Shown here one piece after another: positions 24,574-33,821 of a stretch of DNA of 56,363 nt. Below the pieces are notes generated by a model that saw only the letters and a list, made by a program, of their open reading frames with translations, did not search any database and was not told the origin of the DNA. How positions within the stretch are numbered: the first letter of the stretch is position 1; each line of letters begins with the position of its first letter. This stretch comes from Streptomyces cupreus (GTDB lineage Bacteria; Actinomycetota; Actinomycetes; Streptomycetales; Streptomycetaceae). The DNA is taken from contig NZ_JACMSF010000056.1 in assembly GCF_014257025.1 (NCBI RefSeq), forward strand, positions 1-56,363, in the 5' to 3' direction. The translations under genes were made by a program, and so were the position numbers.

Positions 24574-25554
24574 ATGACCTGGCTGATCAGCGGCGGCGCC
24601 GGATACATCGGGGCGCATGTCGTACGGTCGATGTCCGAGGCGGGCGAGCGGACGGTGGTCTACGACGACCTGTCCACCGGTATCTCCGAGCGCGTGCCCG
24701 ACGGTGTCCCGCTGATCGTGGGCTCCACCCTGGACGCCGAGCACGTGACCCGCGCCCTGGTGGACCACGAGATCACCGGGGTCGTGCATCTGGCGGCGAA
24801 GAAGCAGGTCGGCGAGTCGGTGGAGCAGCCGCTGCGCTACTACCGGGAGAACGTGGAGGGCCTGCGCGTCCTGCTGGAGGCGGTGACCGCGGCCGGCGTT
24901 CCTTCCTTCGTCTTCTCGTCCTCGGCGGCGGTGTACGGCATGCCGGACGCGGACCTGGTGACGGAGGAGACGCCGTGCGTGCCCCTGTCGCCGTACGGCG
25001 AGACGAAGCTGGCGGGCGAGTGGCTGGTGAGGGCGACGGCGCGGGCGACGGGCCTGTCGACGGCATCCCTGCGCTACTTCAACGTGGCGGGCTCGGCGAC
25101 CCCGGAACTGGCCGACGTGGGCGTCTACAACCTCATCCCGATGGTCTTCGAGAGGCTTACGGAGAACGAACCCCCGCGCATCTTCGGCGACGACTACCCG
25201 ACGCCGGACGGCACGTGCGTGCGGGACTACATCCACGTGGTCGACCTGGCGGAGGCGCACGTGGCGGCGGCGCGAGCACTGCGGTCGTCCCCGGGCACGG
25301 CCATGACCCTGAACATCGGCAGAGGCGAGGGAGTCTCGGTCCGCGAAATGATCGACCGAATCAACGCGATCACCGGCTACGACCGCCCCCCGACCACGAC
25401 CCCCCGCCGCCCCGGCGACCCGGCCCGCGTGGTCGCCTCCTCCGACCGAGCAGCCACCGAACTCGGCTGGAAGGCCAAACACGACGTCCAGGACATGATC
25501 ACCTCGGCCTGGGAGGGCTGGGTACGCCTGCACCCGGCGGCAGCACGCGACTAG
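24574..25554 (+). CDS. galE: UDP-glucose 4-epimerase
   Basis: 326 residues from ATG 24574, preceded by GAGGGGA. Extended short-chain dehydrogenase: NAD-binding GGAGYIG at the N-terminus, the SSSAAVYG catalytic serine/threonine region, and the Tyr141-x3-Lys145 catalytic pair (YGETK). The C-terminal sugar-binding region contains RDYIHVVDLAEAH and NIGRGEGVSVREMI, typical of GalE. It interconverts UDP-glucose and UDP-galactose, feeding galactose use or glycan precursors. It stands alone rather than in a gal operon, and its location beside wall-polymer genes suggests a biosynthetic role. Confidence 0.93.
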   Translation: MTWLISGGAGYIGAHVVRSMSEAGERTVVYDDLSTGISERVPDGVPLIVGSTLDAEHVTRALVDHEITGVVHLAAKKQVGESVEQPLRYYRENVEGLRVLLEAVTAAGVPSFVFSSSAAVYGMPDADLVTEETPCVPLSPYGETKLAGEWLVRATARATGLSTASLRYFNVAGSATPELADVGVYNLIPMVFERLTENEPPRIFGDDYPTPDGTCVRDYIHVVDLAEAHVAAARALRSSPGTAMTLNIGRGEGVSVREMIDRINAITGYDRPPTTTPRRPGDPARVVASSDRAATELGWKAKHDVQDMITSAWEGWVRLHPAAARD

Positions 25555-25625
25555 CGGCACGACGAACGTCGCCCGCACTTCACAGCGGCCGGCTACGAGA
25601 CGTCAGCCCCCGCTCAGGAGGCCGC

Positions 25626-26252
25626 TCACAGCGCCTTCAGCGCCCCCGCCGTAGCCCGTGCCAGAGCCACCAGGTAGCCCTTCGGCAGCTTTGGGCTGCG
25701 GATCACCACCGAGCGCCAATACAGCGGCCCGGAGATCAGATCCAGTGCCAGGTCGTGGTCGATGCCCTTCCGGACCTCGCCCCGTCGCTCCGCCGCCGCC
25801 ACGATGCCGCTCGCGACGCCGTCCTGCCCTTCCCGCAGCGCCTTCTGCATGGCCTCGGCGATCTCGGGGTTGCGCGCGGCCTCCGCCTGGAGGTCCGGGA
25901 TGATCTGGGAGGCGACGGGATGGCGCAGGGCCCGCGAAGTCACCTCGTACAGGAGGCGGAGGTCGTCCTCCAGAGATCCCGTGTCCGGCATCGGCAGCCC
26001 CTGCACCGCCAGCGCCGACACCACGTCCAGCACCAGATGCAGCTTGGACCGCCACCGCCGGTACACCGCCGTCTTTCCGACGCCCGCCCGTCGCGCGATC
26101 CCCTCGATCGACATCCGCGCGTACCCGACGGTCGCGAGCTCCTCGAACACGGCCGCCCGGATCGCTTCCGTCACGTCCGCCCGCAGCACGGCCGCCCCCG
26201 CGGGGGCCCGGCGGCGCGGACGCGGCTGGGGTCCGTCGGCGTTCGTCGTCAT
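25626..26252 (-). CDS. TetR-family transcriptional regulator
   Basis: 208 residues from ATG 26252 (ATG 26264 also possible). The N-terminal helix-turn-helix is clear: AIRAAVFEELATVGYARMSIEGIARRAGVGKTAVYRRWRSK. The C-terminal ligand-binding region includes the LDLISGPLYWRSVV block common to the TetR_C_16/AcrR-like group. It is divergent from the polymer-export ABC genes, with two 30-bp direct repeats between, so it probably represses itself and the exporter. A TATGCT box at 26260-26265 on the minus strand would place transcription start at or within a base or two of this ATG, suggesting a leaderless mRNA. Confidence 0.9.
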   Translation of the reverse strand: MTTNADGPQPRPRRRAPAGAAVLRADVTEAIRAAVFEELATVGYARMSIEGIARRAGVGKTAVYRRWRSKLHLVLDVVSALAVQGLPMPDTGSLEDDLRLLYEVTSRALRHPVASQIIPDLQAEAARNPEIAEAMQKALREGQDGVASGIVAAAERRGEVRKGIDHDLALDLISGPLYWRSVVIRSPKLPKGYLVALARATAGALKAL

Positions 26253-26268
26253 GCGGACCAGCATAGGG

Positions 26269-26346
26269 CGTTACGACGAAACGGTTGCGTTCCGACGTCC
26301 ACTCGGCCTACGCTCGCGTTGCGACGATACGGTCCCGTCCCGACGT
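26269..26346. promoter_or_regulatory. Twin 30-bp direct repeats between TetR gene and ABC exporter (operator candidates)
   Basis: Copy 1 at 26269-26298 and copy 2 at 26317-26346 share CGTT-CGACGA-ACGGT-CGT-CCGACGT with about five or six mismatches; centres are 48 bp apart. Within each is a short dyad (AACG-N4-CGTT in copy 1, ACG-N4-CGT in copy 2). Copy 1 lies next to the TetR -10 box and over a TTGCGT-N18-TACGCT promoter candidate facing the exporter. Confidence 0.6.
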
Positions 26347-26426
26347 AAGAAAACGTGAAGAGTCCTGCAAGGGAACTCCGGGCGACGGAACCGCGCACCC
26401 CCACCCCCCGAGCGAAAGCAGCGGAT

Positions 26427-27350
26427 GTGAGCCAGGTCCTCGACACACCGCCCCCGACGACGACGGCCCCTCCCGACGACGTCGACCTCGCGGCCCTCGC
26501 CGCCCGCCACGGCCTCTCGGTCAGCGGTGCCCGCCCCACCCTGCCCGAGTACGTCCGCCAGCTCTGGGCCCGGCGCCACTTCATCGCCGCGTTCTCCACG
26601 GCCAAGCTGACCGCCCAGTACAGCCAGGCCAAACTCGGCCAGCTCTGGCAGGTGATGAACCCGCTGCTGAACGCGGCCGTCTACTTCCTGATCTTCGGCG
26701 TGCTGCTGGGCACCAAGCAGGGCGTGCCGGACTATGTCCCGTTCCTGGTCACGGGCGTGTTCATCTGGACCTTCACCCAGAGCTCGATCCTCGCCGGCAC
26801 CCGCGCGATCTCCGGCAACCTCGGACTCGTCCGCGCCCTGCACTTCCCGCGCGCCGCGCTGCCGATCTCCTTCTGCCTCCAGCAGCTCCAGCAACTGCTG
26901 TTCTCCATGGGCGCCCTGGTGGTCATCCTGCTGGCCTTCGGCGTACCGGTCGCCGCCTCCTGGCTGCTCGCCGTCCCGACCCTGGTGCTCCAGTTCACCT
27001 TCAACGCCGGCGTCTCGCTGATCATGGCCCGGGTCGGCGCGAAGACCCCGGACATCGCCCAGCTGATGCCGTTCGTGCTGCGCACCTGGATGTACACCTC
27101 GGGCGTGATGTGGAGCATCGACCACCTGCTGGCCAAGCACACCGACTGGCCGTCCTGGGTGGGCCCGGTGCTCCAGGCCAACCCGCCCGCCGTCTACATC
27201 GACCTGATGCGCTTCGCCCTGATCGACAGCTTCCACGGAAGCCAACTGCCGCCGCACGTGTGGGCGCTCGCCACCGGCTGGGCCCTGCTCGCCGGGGTCG
27301 GCGGTTTCATCTACTTCTGGAAGGCTGAGGAGACGTACGGCCGTGGCTGA
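26427..27350 (+). CDS. Polysaccharide/teichoic-acid-type ABC exporter permease (Wzm/TagG-like)
   Basis: 307 residues from GTG 26427; GTG 26355 would add 24 mostly Pro/Arg residues, and neither has a good ribosome-binding site. A ~60-residue cytoplasmic N-terminus leads to an ABC-2 membrane domain with six helices (LGQLWQVMNPLLNAAVYFLIFGVLLG; VPFLVTGVFIWTFTQ; FSMGALVVILLAFGV and so on). The amphipathic YSQAKLGQLWQVMNP segment is typical of Wzm/TagG-type exporters. With the overlapping downstream ATPase it should export an undecaprenyl-linked polymer across the membrane. The polymerase expected nearby is missing; the only candidate in the window is the decayed gene at 19574. Confidence 0.9.
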   Translation: MSQVLDTPPPTTTAPPDDVDLAALAARHGLSVSGARPTLPEYVRQLWARRHFIAAFSTAKLTAQYSQAKLGQLWQVMNPLLNAAVYFLIFGVLLGTKQGVPDYVPFLVTGVFIWTFTQSSILAGTRAISGNLGLVRALHFPRAALPISFCLQQLQQLLFSMGALVVILLAFGVPVAASWLLAVPTLVLQFTFNAGVSLIMARVGAKTPDIAQLMPFVLRTWMYTSGVMWSIDHLLAKHTDWPSWVGPVLQANPPAVYIDLMRFALIDSFHGSQLPPHVWALATGWALLAGVGGFIYFWKAEETYGRG

Positions 27351-28173
27351 GAACCTGAACGAACAGATCCCCACCGTCATCGCCGACCGCGTCGACATCG
27401 TCTACCGCGTCAACGGCACCGGTGCGGGCCGCGGCTCCGCCACCGCCGCCCTCAACCGCATCCTGCGCCGCAAGCAGACCGAGAAGGCGTCCGGCGTGCG
27501 CAAGGTGCACGCCGTGAAGCAGGTGTCCTTCGTCGCCTACAAGGGCGAGGCCATCGGCCTCATCGGCACCAACGGCTCGGGCAAGTCCACCCTGCTCAAG
27601 GCGGTCGCCGGCCTGCTGCCGGTGGAGAACGGCGCCATCTACACCGACGGCCAGCCCTCCCTGCTCGGCGTGAACGCGGCCCTGATGGGCGACCTGACCG
27701 GTGAGCGCAACGTCTACCTCGGCGGCCTCGCGATGGGCATGTCCCGCGAGCAGATCAAGGAGCGCTATCAGGAGATCGTCGACTTCTCCGGCATCAACGA
27801 CAAGGGCGACTTCATCACCCTGCCCATGCGCACCTACTCCTCCGGCATGGGCGCCCGGCTCCGCTTCTCCATCGCCGCCGCCAAGGACCACGACGTCCTG
27901 CTCATCGACGAGGCCCTCGCCACCGGCGACCGCTCCTTCCAGAAGCGCTCCGAGGCCCGTATCCGCGAACTGCGCAAGCACGCGGGCACGGTGTTCCTGG
28001 TCAGCCACAACAACAAGTCGATCCGGGACACCTGCGACCGTGTGCTGTGGCTGGAACGCGGCGAACTGCGCATGGACGGTCCGACGGAGGACGTCCTGAA
28101 GGAGTACGAGGCCTTCACCGGCGACAAGAAGCCCAGGGCCAAGCCCAAGCCCAAGGTGGCCCAGCCCGCCTAG
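27343..28173 (+). CDS. Polysaccharide/teichoic-acid-type ABC exporter ATPase (Wzt/TagH-like)
   Basis: 276 residues from GTG 27343, overlapping the permease gene by 8 bp. Walker A GTNGSGKST, signature YSSGMGARL in place of LSGGQ (typical of the Wzt/TagH group), Walker B VLLIDEALATGD and switch His in LVSHN. The insert between the first beta strand and Walker A (RGSATAALNRILRR) is characteristic of polymer exporters. There is no C-terminal carbohydrate-binding domain; the protein ends in a short Lys/Pro tail, so it resembles TagH-type exporters lacking the O-antigen-recognition module. Confidence 0.93.
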   Translation: MAENLNEQIPTVIADRVDIVYRVNGTGAGRGSATAALNRILRRKQTEKASGVRKVHAVKQVSFVAYKGEAIGLIGTNGSGKSTLLKAVAGLLPVENGAIYTDGQPSLLGVNAALMGDLTGERNVYLGGLAMGMSREQIKERYQEIVDFSGINDKGDFITLPMRTYSSGMGARLRFSIAAAKDHDVLLIDEALATGDRSFQKRSEARIRELRKHAGTVFLVSHNNKSIRDTCDRVLWLERGELRMDGPTEDVLKEYEAFTGDKKPRAKPKPKVAQPA

Positions 28174-28187
28174 CTTCTACGATTGAC

Positions 28188-28224
28188 AAGGGCGCCCCGA
28201 GCTGAAGCAGCTCAGGGCGCCCTT
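28188..28224. terminator. Bidirectional terminator
   Basis: 17-bp stem with one C-A mismatch, AAGGGCGCCC...GAGCTG / CAGCTC...GGGCGCCCTT, between the exporter ATPase (+) and the glutamate dehydrogenase (-) stops; T/A runs flank both sides. Confidence 0.9.
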
Positions 28225-28238
28225 CACCGTCGTACGGC

Positions 28239-31200
28239 CTACGAATGCGTCCGCAGCAGCGTGCGCATCGTGCGCATCGCCACCGACAGGTTGGCGAGGT
28301 CGAAGGTCTCCGAGCCCTGGATCTCCTCCAGGGTGCTGCGCGCCCTGCCCAGGATCGCCGCGTTGTTCCCCTCCCACGCCTTGAAGCGCTGCTCAGGCGT
28401 GGAGGTGCCGTTGCCGACCGCGAGGACGTCCGAGGTCAGCGCCGCGTGGGCCGCGTAGAGGTCCTCGCGGATGGAGGCGCGGGCCATGGACTGCCAGCGG
28501 TCGCTGCGGGGCAGCTCGATGATGCGGTCCATGAGCTGGGTGATCCGCAGCCGGTCGGCGAGGTCGTAGTAGACCTCGGCGACATCCAGCGGCTCCCGGC
28601 CCATGCGGTCGGCCACCGAGACGATGTCGAGCGCCGGGAAGGCGGAGGAGAACCCGGCCACGCGCGTGGCGAGTTCGTCCGTGACGCCGGCGCCGGACAG
28701 CTCGTCGTAGATCTGCTGGTACCACTCCAGGTCCGCGCCGCGCAGCAGCTTCGGCAGCTGCTGCCACACCTGCTCGACCCGCTCGCCGAAGAAGTCGACG
28801 GTCTCGGTGAGCTGGAGCGGCTGCGGGCGGTTGTTGAGCAGCCAGCGCGTGCCGCGCTCGACCAGCCGACGCGAGTGCAGCCGGATCCTGGTGAGTACGG
28901 CGGCCTCGACCTGGTTGTCCAGGGCCTCGACCGCGTCCCACACGGGCGCCGAGCGGAAGATCGCGCGGGCCGCGGTCTGCGCCCGGACGATCTCCTCGAG
29001 CGAGGCCCCGGTCTCCTCGCGCAGCCGGTGCAGATACGTCGTACCACCGGTGTTGACCGTGTCGTTGACCAGCACGGTCGTGGTGATCTCACGGCGCAGC
29101 GGGTGGCTGTCGATGTGCTCCGGGAACTGCTCGCGCAGCGCGGACGGGAAGTACGCGTCCAGCAGCCCGCGCAGGTAGGGGTCGTCCGGGAGCGAGGTGT
29201 GCAGCAGTTCCTCGGCGACCGTGATCTTCGTGTACGCCAGCAGCACGGCCGTCTCCGGGCCGGTCAGGCCGTGTCCGGCGCCGAGCCGTTCGCGGATCTG
29301 GCGGTCGGTGGGCAGGAACTCCAGGGCCCGGTCCAGGGCGCCCTCCCTGACCAGGTGGCGCATATAGCGCTGCTGGGCGTGGAGCATGTCCTTGGACTGG
29401 GCGAGCGCGTTGGCGATGGCCGTGTTCTGCGCGTAGTTGTTGCGCAGGACCAGTCGGCCGACCTCGTCGGTCATCTCCGCGAGCAGCTTGTTGCGCTGCT
29501 TCACGGTCATGTCGCCGTCGGTGACCAGCGCGTTGAGCAGGATCTTGATGTTCACCTCGTGGTCGGAGGTGTCCACGCCCGCGCTGTTGTCGATGGCATC
29601 GGTGTTGATCTTGCCGCCGTGCCGGGAGAACTCGATCCGGCCGAGCTGGGTCAGACCCAGGTTGCCGCCCTCGCCGACGACCCTGACCCGCAGGTCGGCG
29701 CCGTCGACGCGGATGGGGTCGTTGGCCTTGTCGCCGACGTCGGCGTTCGACTCGGTGGACGCCTTGACGTACGTACCGATGCCGCCGTTCCACAGCAGGT
29801 CCACCGGCGCCTTGAGGATCGCCTTCATCAGATCGGCCGGCGTCATCTTGGACACCTTGCCCTCGATACCGAGGGCCTCGCGGATGTGGGCGCCCACCGG
29901 GATCGCCTTGGCGGTACGCGGGAACACGCCGCCACCGGCCGAGATCAGGTCGGTGTTGTAGTCGGACCAGCTGGATCGCGGCAGCTCGAACAGACGGCGG
30001 CGCTCTGCGTAGGAGGTCGCCGCGTCCGGGTTCGGGTCGATGAAGATGTGCCGGTGGTCGAAGGCGGCGACCAGTCGGATGTGCTCGCTGAGCAGCATGC
30101 CGTTGCCGAACACGTCACCGGACATGTCGCCGATGCCGACGACCGTGAAGTCCTCGGTCTGGGTGTCCACGTCCAGCTCCCGGAAGTGCCGCTTGACGGA
30201 CTCCCAGGCGCCGCGGGCGGTGATGCCCATGCCCTTGTGGTCGTAACCGGCCGAACCGCCGGAGGCGAAGGCGTCACCGAGCCAGAAGTTGTACTGGTTC
30301 GCCACCTCGTTGGCGATGTCGGAGAAGGTCGCGGTGCCCTTGTCGGCGGCGACCACGAGGTAGGTGTCGTCCTCGTCGTGCCGTACGACGTCGGCGGGCG
30401 GCACGACCTCGCCGGCCACCATGTTGTCGGTGATGTCGAGCAGCGCCGAGATGAACGTCCTGTAGCTGGCGATGCCCTCCGCCAGCCACGCGTCCCGGTC
30501 CACGGACGGGTCCGGCAGCTGCTTGGCGACGAACCCGCCCTTGGCGCCGACCGGCACGATGACGGTGTTCTTCACCATCTGCGCCTTCACCAGACCGAGG
30601 ATCTCGGTCCGGAAGTCCTCACGCCGGTCGGACCAGCGCAGACCGCCTCGCGCGACCTTGCCGAAGCGCAGGTGCACACCCTCGACCCGCGGCGAGTACA
30701 CCCAGATCTCGTACGCCGGACGCGGCGCCGGCAGGTCCGGGATGGCCTGCGGGTCGAACTTCATGGAGACGTAGTCGTGCGTGGCGCCGCCCGCGGCCTC
30801 CTGGAAGAAGTTGGTGCGCAGGGTCGCCTTGATGACGGTGAGGAAGGAGCGCAGGATGCGGTCCTCGTCGAGGCTCGCCACCTGGTCCAGGGCCGCGTCG
30901 ACCTCTTCGAGCAGGGCGTCCACGATCTCGCGCCCGGCGCGCTGGCGGTCCGGGGACATCCGCGCCTCGAACAGGGAGACGAGCAGGCGGGTGGTGTGGA
31001 CGTTGTTGCGGAGGGTGTCCTCCATGTAGTCCTGGCTGAAGGTGGAACCGGCCTGGCGCAGGTACTTGGCGTACGCGCGCAGCACCATCGCCTGCCGCCA
31101 GGTCAGCCCGGCGCTCAGCACCAGGGCGTTGAAGCCGTCGTTCTCGGCCTTGCCGGTCCAGGTGGCGGCGAAGGCCTCCTGGACGCGTTCACGGGCGTCG

Positions 31201-33173
31201 TCCCCGAGATAGTCGGTGCCGCCGTTCGCGAACTGCGGCATGCGCAGACCGAAGTCGTAGATCCAGGCGACCGAGCGGTCCGAGCAGCGCAGCTCGTAGG
31301 GCCGCTCGTCGACGACCTCGACGCCGAGTCTGCTGAGCACCGGCAGGACGGCGGACAGGGAGATGGCCGCGCCCTTGCGGTAGATCTTGAAGCGGCGCTC
31401 CTCGGGGGCGGCGCCGACCGGCTCGTACAGGCTGAGCGCGAAGTTCTTGTCCTCGCCGAGCGCTTCGAGGTGGACGAGGTCGGCGACCGCGGCACGCGGG
31501 GTGTGGTCGGCCTTGTAGCCCTCGGGGAAGGCGTTGCTGTAGCGGCGCAGCAGTTCCGCGGCGCGCTCCTCGCCGAGCTCGGCGTTGAGCGCCTCGACGA
31601 AGCCGTCGGCCCAGGAGCGGGTGGCCTCGACGAGACGGGCCTCGATGCGCTCCTTGTCGCTGTCGCTGAGCTGCGGCAGCTCGGTGCCCTGCGGGACCCG
31701 GACCACGAAGTGCAGCCGGGACAGGATCGACTCGGTGTTCCAGGCGGTGAAGTCGACGCTGATGCCGCCGAGCTCCTCCTTCAGGATGTCGATGATGCGC
31801 AGCCGGACGCCGGTGGTGTAGCGGTCGCGGGGCAGGTAGACGAGGGCGGAGTAGTAGCGGCCGTACTCGTCCTGGCGCAGGTAGAGGCGCAGGCGCCGGC
31901 GCTCCTGGAGGTACAGGACGCTGGTGACGATCGACTGGAGCTCGTCGACAGGGGTCTGGAAGAGCTCGTCGCGCGGGTAGGTCTCCAGGATCTGGAGCAG
32001 GTCGCGGCCGTCGTGGCTGTTGGGCGAGAACCCGGCGCGCTTGAGCACGTCGGCGACCTTGCGGCGGATGACGGGGACGCGGCGGACGGACTCGGTGTAC
32101 GCGGCGGAGGAGAAGAGCCCGAGGAAGCGGCGTTCGCCGACGACATTGCCCTCGCCGTCGAACTTCTTGACGCCGATGTAGTCCAGGTACGACGGCCGGT
32201 GGACGGTGGCGCGGCTGTTGGCCTTGGTCAGCACCAGCAGCTTGTGCTCGCGGGCCTTGGCACGGGCGTCGGCGGGCAGCCGCTCGAAGGAGGGGCTGAC
32301 GGGGTGGGCGTCCTCACCGGCGTGGTGCGGGTCGGAGCGCAGTATGCCGAGTCCGGTGCCGGGGACGGCGGCGAGCGAGTCGTCGTCGCGCAGTTCGTAC
32401 TCGCGGTAGCCGAGGAAGGTGAAGTGATCGGCGGCGAGCCACTGGAGCAGTTCGCGGGCCTCATCGACCTCCGGTCCCGGCAGGTCGCCGGGCACATGCT
32501 CCTCGCCCAGGCTCTCGGAGAGCCGGATCGAGGCGTCCCGCATCTTCTCCCAGTCCTCGACGGCCTCGCGGACGTCGGACAGGACGCGCAGCAGATCGGC
32601 GGTGATCTGCTTCAGATCGGCGCGGTCGGTCTCGCGGTCGATCTCCACGTGGATCCAGGACTCGGTGTGCGCGTCGTGCGGGCGCTCACCGGCGGCCGGA
32701 GGGGCGGAGAGCACCTCGACGAGCTTGCCGGTGACATCCCGGCGGACGATGACCTGGGGGTGGATGACGACGTGGATGCCACGTCCCTGACGGGTCAGCT
32801 CATTGGTGACGGAGTCGACCAGGAAGGGCATGTCGTCGGTGACGACCTCGACGACGGAGTGGCTGCAGGTCCAGCCGTTCTCCTCCACGGTCGGTGTGTG
32901 GACCCGCACATTGGCCGTGCCCTGCGGGCGGGCCTCGGCCAGCCGGTAGTGCGAGAAGGCGGCTCCGAAGACATCGACCGGGTCGCGGTCGGAGAGGTCC
33001 TCCGGGGCGGTGTGCAGGTAGTAACGCTGGAGGAACGAGAGCACGGTGTCCCGGTCCGGGGTGGCCTCGCCCGTGATCCCAGTCGGTAGGTGCCCCCCGA
33101 CCGGGCTGTTCTCAGCTACCCGGGCAGCCCTTTCGAGCAGCTCGGCTTTTGCTTCGTCCAGCTTGGTCTGCAT
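28239..33173 (-). CDS. gdhB: NAD-specific glutamate dehydrogenase, large (180-kDa) class
   Basis: 1,644 residues from ATG 33173 (QTKLDEAKAELLERAARVAENS). This is the giant bacterial NAD-GDH class: N-terminal ACT-like regulatory region (VVEVVTDDMPFLVDSVTNELTRQGRGIHVVIHPQ), a helical middle, and a catalytic core with KNTVIVPVGAKGGFV (glutamate-binding Lys region), RTFISALLDITDN, and the nucleotide site GIGDMSGDVFGNGML. It catalyses oxidative deamination of glutamate to 2-oxoglutarate and ammonia, important when amino acids are the carbon source. Encoded alone; a long antisense open frame exists across it but is a GC artefact. A perfect 13-bp palindrome (33237-33249) lies 64 bp upstream. Confidence 0.95.
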   Translation of the reverse strand: MQTKLDEAKAELLERAARVAENSPVGGHLPTGITGEATPDRDTVLSFLQRYYLHTAPEDLSDRDPVDVFGAAFSHYRLAEARPQGTANVRVHTPTVEENGWTCSHSVVEVVTDDMPFLVDSVTNELTRQGRGIHVVIHPQVIVRRDVTGKLVEVLSAPPAAGERPHDAHTESWIHVEIDRETDRADLKQITADLLRVLSDVREAVEDWEKMRDASIRLSESLGEEHVPGDLPGPEVDEARELLQWLAADHFTFLGYREYELRDDDSLAAVPGTGLGILRSDPHHAGEDAHPVSPSFERLPADARAKAREHKLLVLTKANSRATVHRPSYLDYIGVKKFDGEGNVVGERRFLGLFSSAAYTESVRRVPVIRRKVADVLKRAGFSPNSHDGRDLLQILETYPRDELFQTPVDELQSIVTSVLYLQERRRLRLYLRQDEYGRYYSALVYLPRDRYTTGVRLRIIDILKEELGGISVDFTAWNTESILSRLHFVVRVPQGTELPQLSDSDKERIEARLVEATRSWADGFVEALNAELGEERAAELLRRYSNAFPEGYKADHTPRAAVADLVHLEALGEDKNFALSLYEPVGAAPEERRFKIYRKGAAISLSAVLPVLSRLGVEVVDERPYELRCSDRSVAWIYDFGLRMPQFANGGTDYLGDDARERVQEAFAATWTGKAENDGFNALVLSAGLTWRQAMVLRAYAKYLRQAGSTFSQDYMEDTLRNNVHTTRLLVSLFEARMSPDRQRAGREIVDALLEEVDAALDQVASLDEDRILRSFLTVIKATLRTNFFQEAAGGATHDYVSMKFDPQAIPDLPAPRPAYEIWVYSPRVEGVHLRFGKVARGGLRWSDRREDFRTEILGLVKAQMVKNTVIVPVGAKGGFVAKQLPDPSVDRDAWLAEGIASYRTFISALLDITDNMVAGEVVPPADVVRHDEDDTYLVVAADKGTATFSDIANEVANQYNFWLGDAFASGGSAGYDHKGMGITARGAWESVKRHFRELDVDTQTEDFTVVGIGDMSGDVFGNGMLLSEHIRLVAAFDHRHIFIDPNPDAATSYAERRRLFELPRSSWSDYNTDLISAGGGVFPRTAKAIPVGAHIREALGIEGKVSKMTPADLMKAILKAPVDLLWNGGIGTYVKASTESNADVGDKANDPIRVDGADLRVRVVGEGGNLGLTQLGRIEFSRHGGKINTDAIDNSAGVDTSDHEVNIKILLNALVTDGDMTVKQRNKLLAEMTDEVGRLVLRNNYAQNTAIANALAQSKDMLHAQQRYMRHLVREGALDRALEFLPTDRQIRERLGAGHGLTGPETAVLLAYTKITVAEELLHTSLPDDPYLRGLLDAYFPSALREQFPEHIDSHPLRREITTTVLVNDTVNTGGTTYLHRLREETGASLEEIVRAQTAARAIFRSAPVWDAVEALDNQVEAAVLTRIRLHSRRLVERGTRWLLNNRPQPLQLTETVDFFGERVEQVWQQLPKLLRGADLEWYQQIYDELSGAGVTDELATRVAGFSSAFPALDIVSVADRMGREPLDVAEVYYDLADRLRITQLMDRIIELPRSDRWQSMARASIREDLYAAHAALTSDVLAVGNGTSTPEQRFKAWEGNNAAILGRARSTLEEIQGSETFDLANLSVAMRTMRTLLRTHS

Positions 33174-33821
33174 TGTCCTCTGGCTCCTGTCGCGCGCCGT
33201 TGCGTGACGTAGAAGGAAGTACGGTCTCGTCCCCTCCGACGTAACGTCGCGACGCGGGGTGTCCGGTCTGCTTCGACGCTATGCCGCAAGGTGAGATGAG
33301 CGGGGGAATATCAGCCAAAATCGGTGCGACCGAGGGGTGTGACACTGCTCTCCGCATTGCCGTCACCGAAGGGTGGCGCACCGCCGTCCGCCCGCGAAGA
33401 CCAGCGACCGCCGCCCGGCCACGGATGTCATCCGTGCTCACCGGGCGCAGGGCAGGGGCAACAATGCCCCCGCGAGCTATCGCGCTGATCACGCCACAAG
33501 GCTATCGCTGATTACCGGGGGCCCGTCATGAGCCGTATGTGTACAAAACCGGGGGCGGAAGTTTGACGTTCTGCACAGTATGGCTCGGTGCGGTCCGGCG
33601 TAGCTGCGGCAGTCGTGCCGCTGGGGCGGCGCCCGCCGCCAAAGAAGCGGCACCCCGCAAGCGCGTGGGCGCGCGCATCCATCCCGACGCGAGCACCGGC
33701 GGACGGTGACACCCTGGGCACAGGCCCCCTTGGCAAGCCCGGCCAACCGAGGCACGTTGCCAGAGAGCCAGACGAAGCCCACCTAAGCCGCAGTCCACGG
33801 CCAAAAGGGGAGCGCACCGAC
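33174..33821. promoter_or_regulatory. 648-bp divergent intergenic region gdhB / PfpI-like gene
   Basis: No open frame here has convincing Streptomyces codon bias. A CGACGT-A-ACGTCG palindrome is at 33237-33249. TTGACG at 33563-33568 resembles a -35 box but no suitable -10 follows. GGGGAG at 33807-33812 is the ribosome-binding site of the PfpI-like gene. The middle (33260-33540) is unusually long untranslated DNA for this window; I see no recognised riboswitch. Confidence 0.55.

Noticed and set aside
28245..33089. 1,614-codon open frame antisense to the NAD-glutamate dehydrogenase
   Set aside because: Streptomyces GC3 bias creates long stop-free antisense frames. Its translation is Val/Gly/Asp/Arg-rich with no domain pattern, whereas the minus-strand protein matches GdhB throughout.
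33281..33511. Small plus-strand open frame in the gdhB upstream region
   Set aside because: No ribosome-binding site, mixed composition and no recognisable fold; not supported as a gene.
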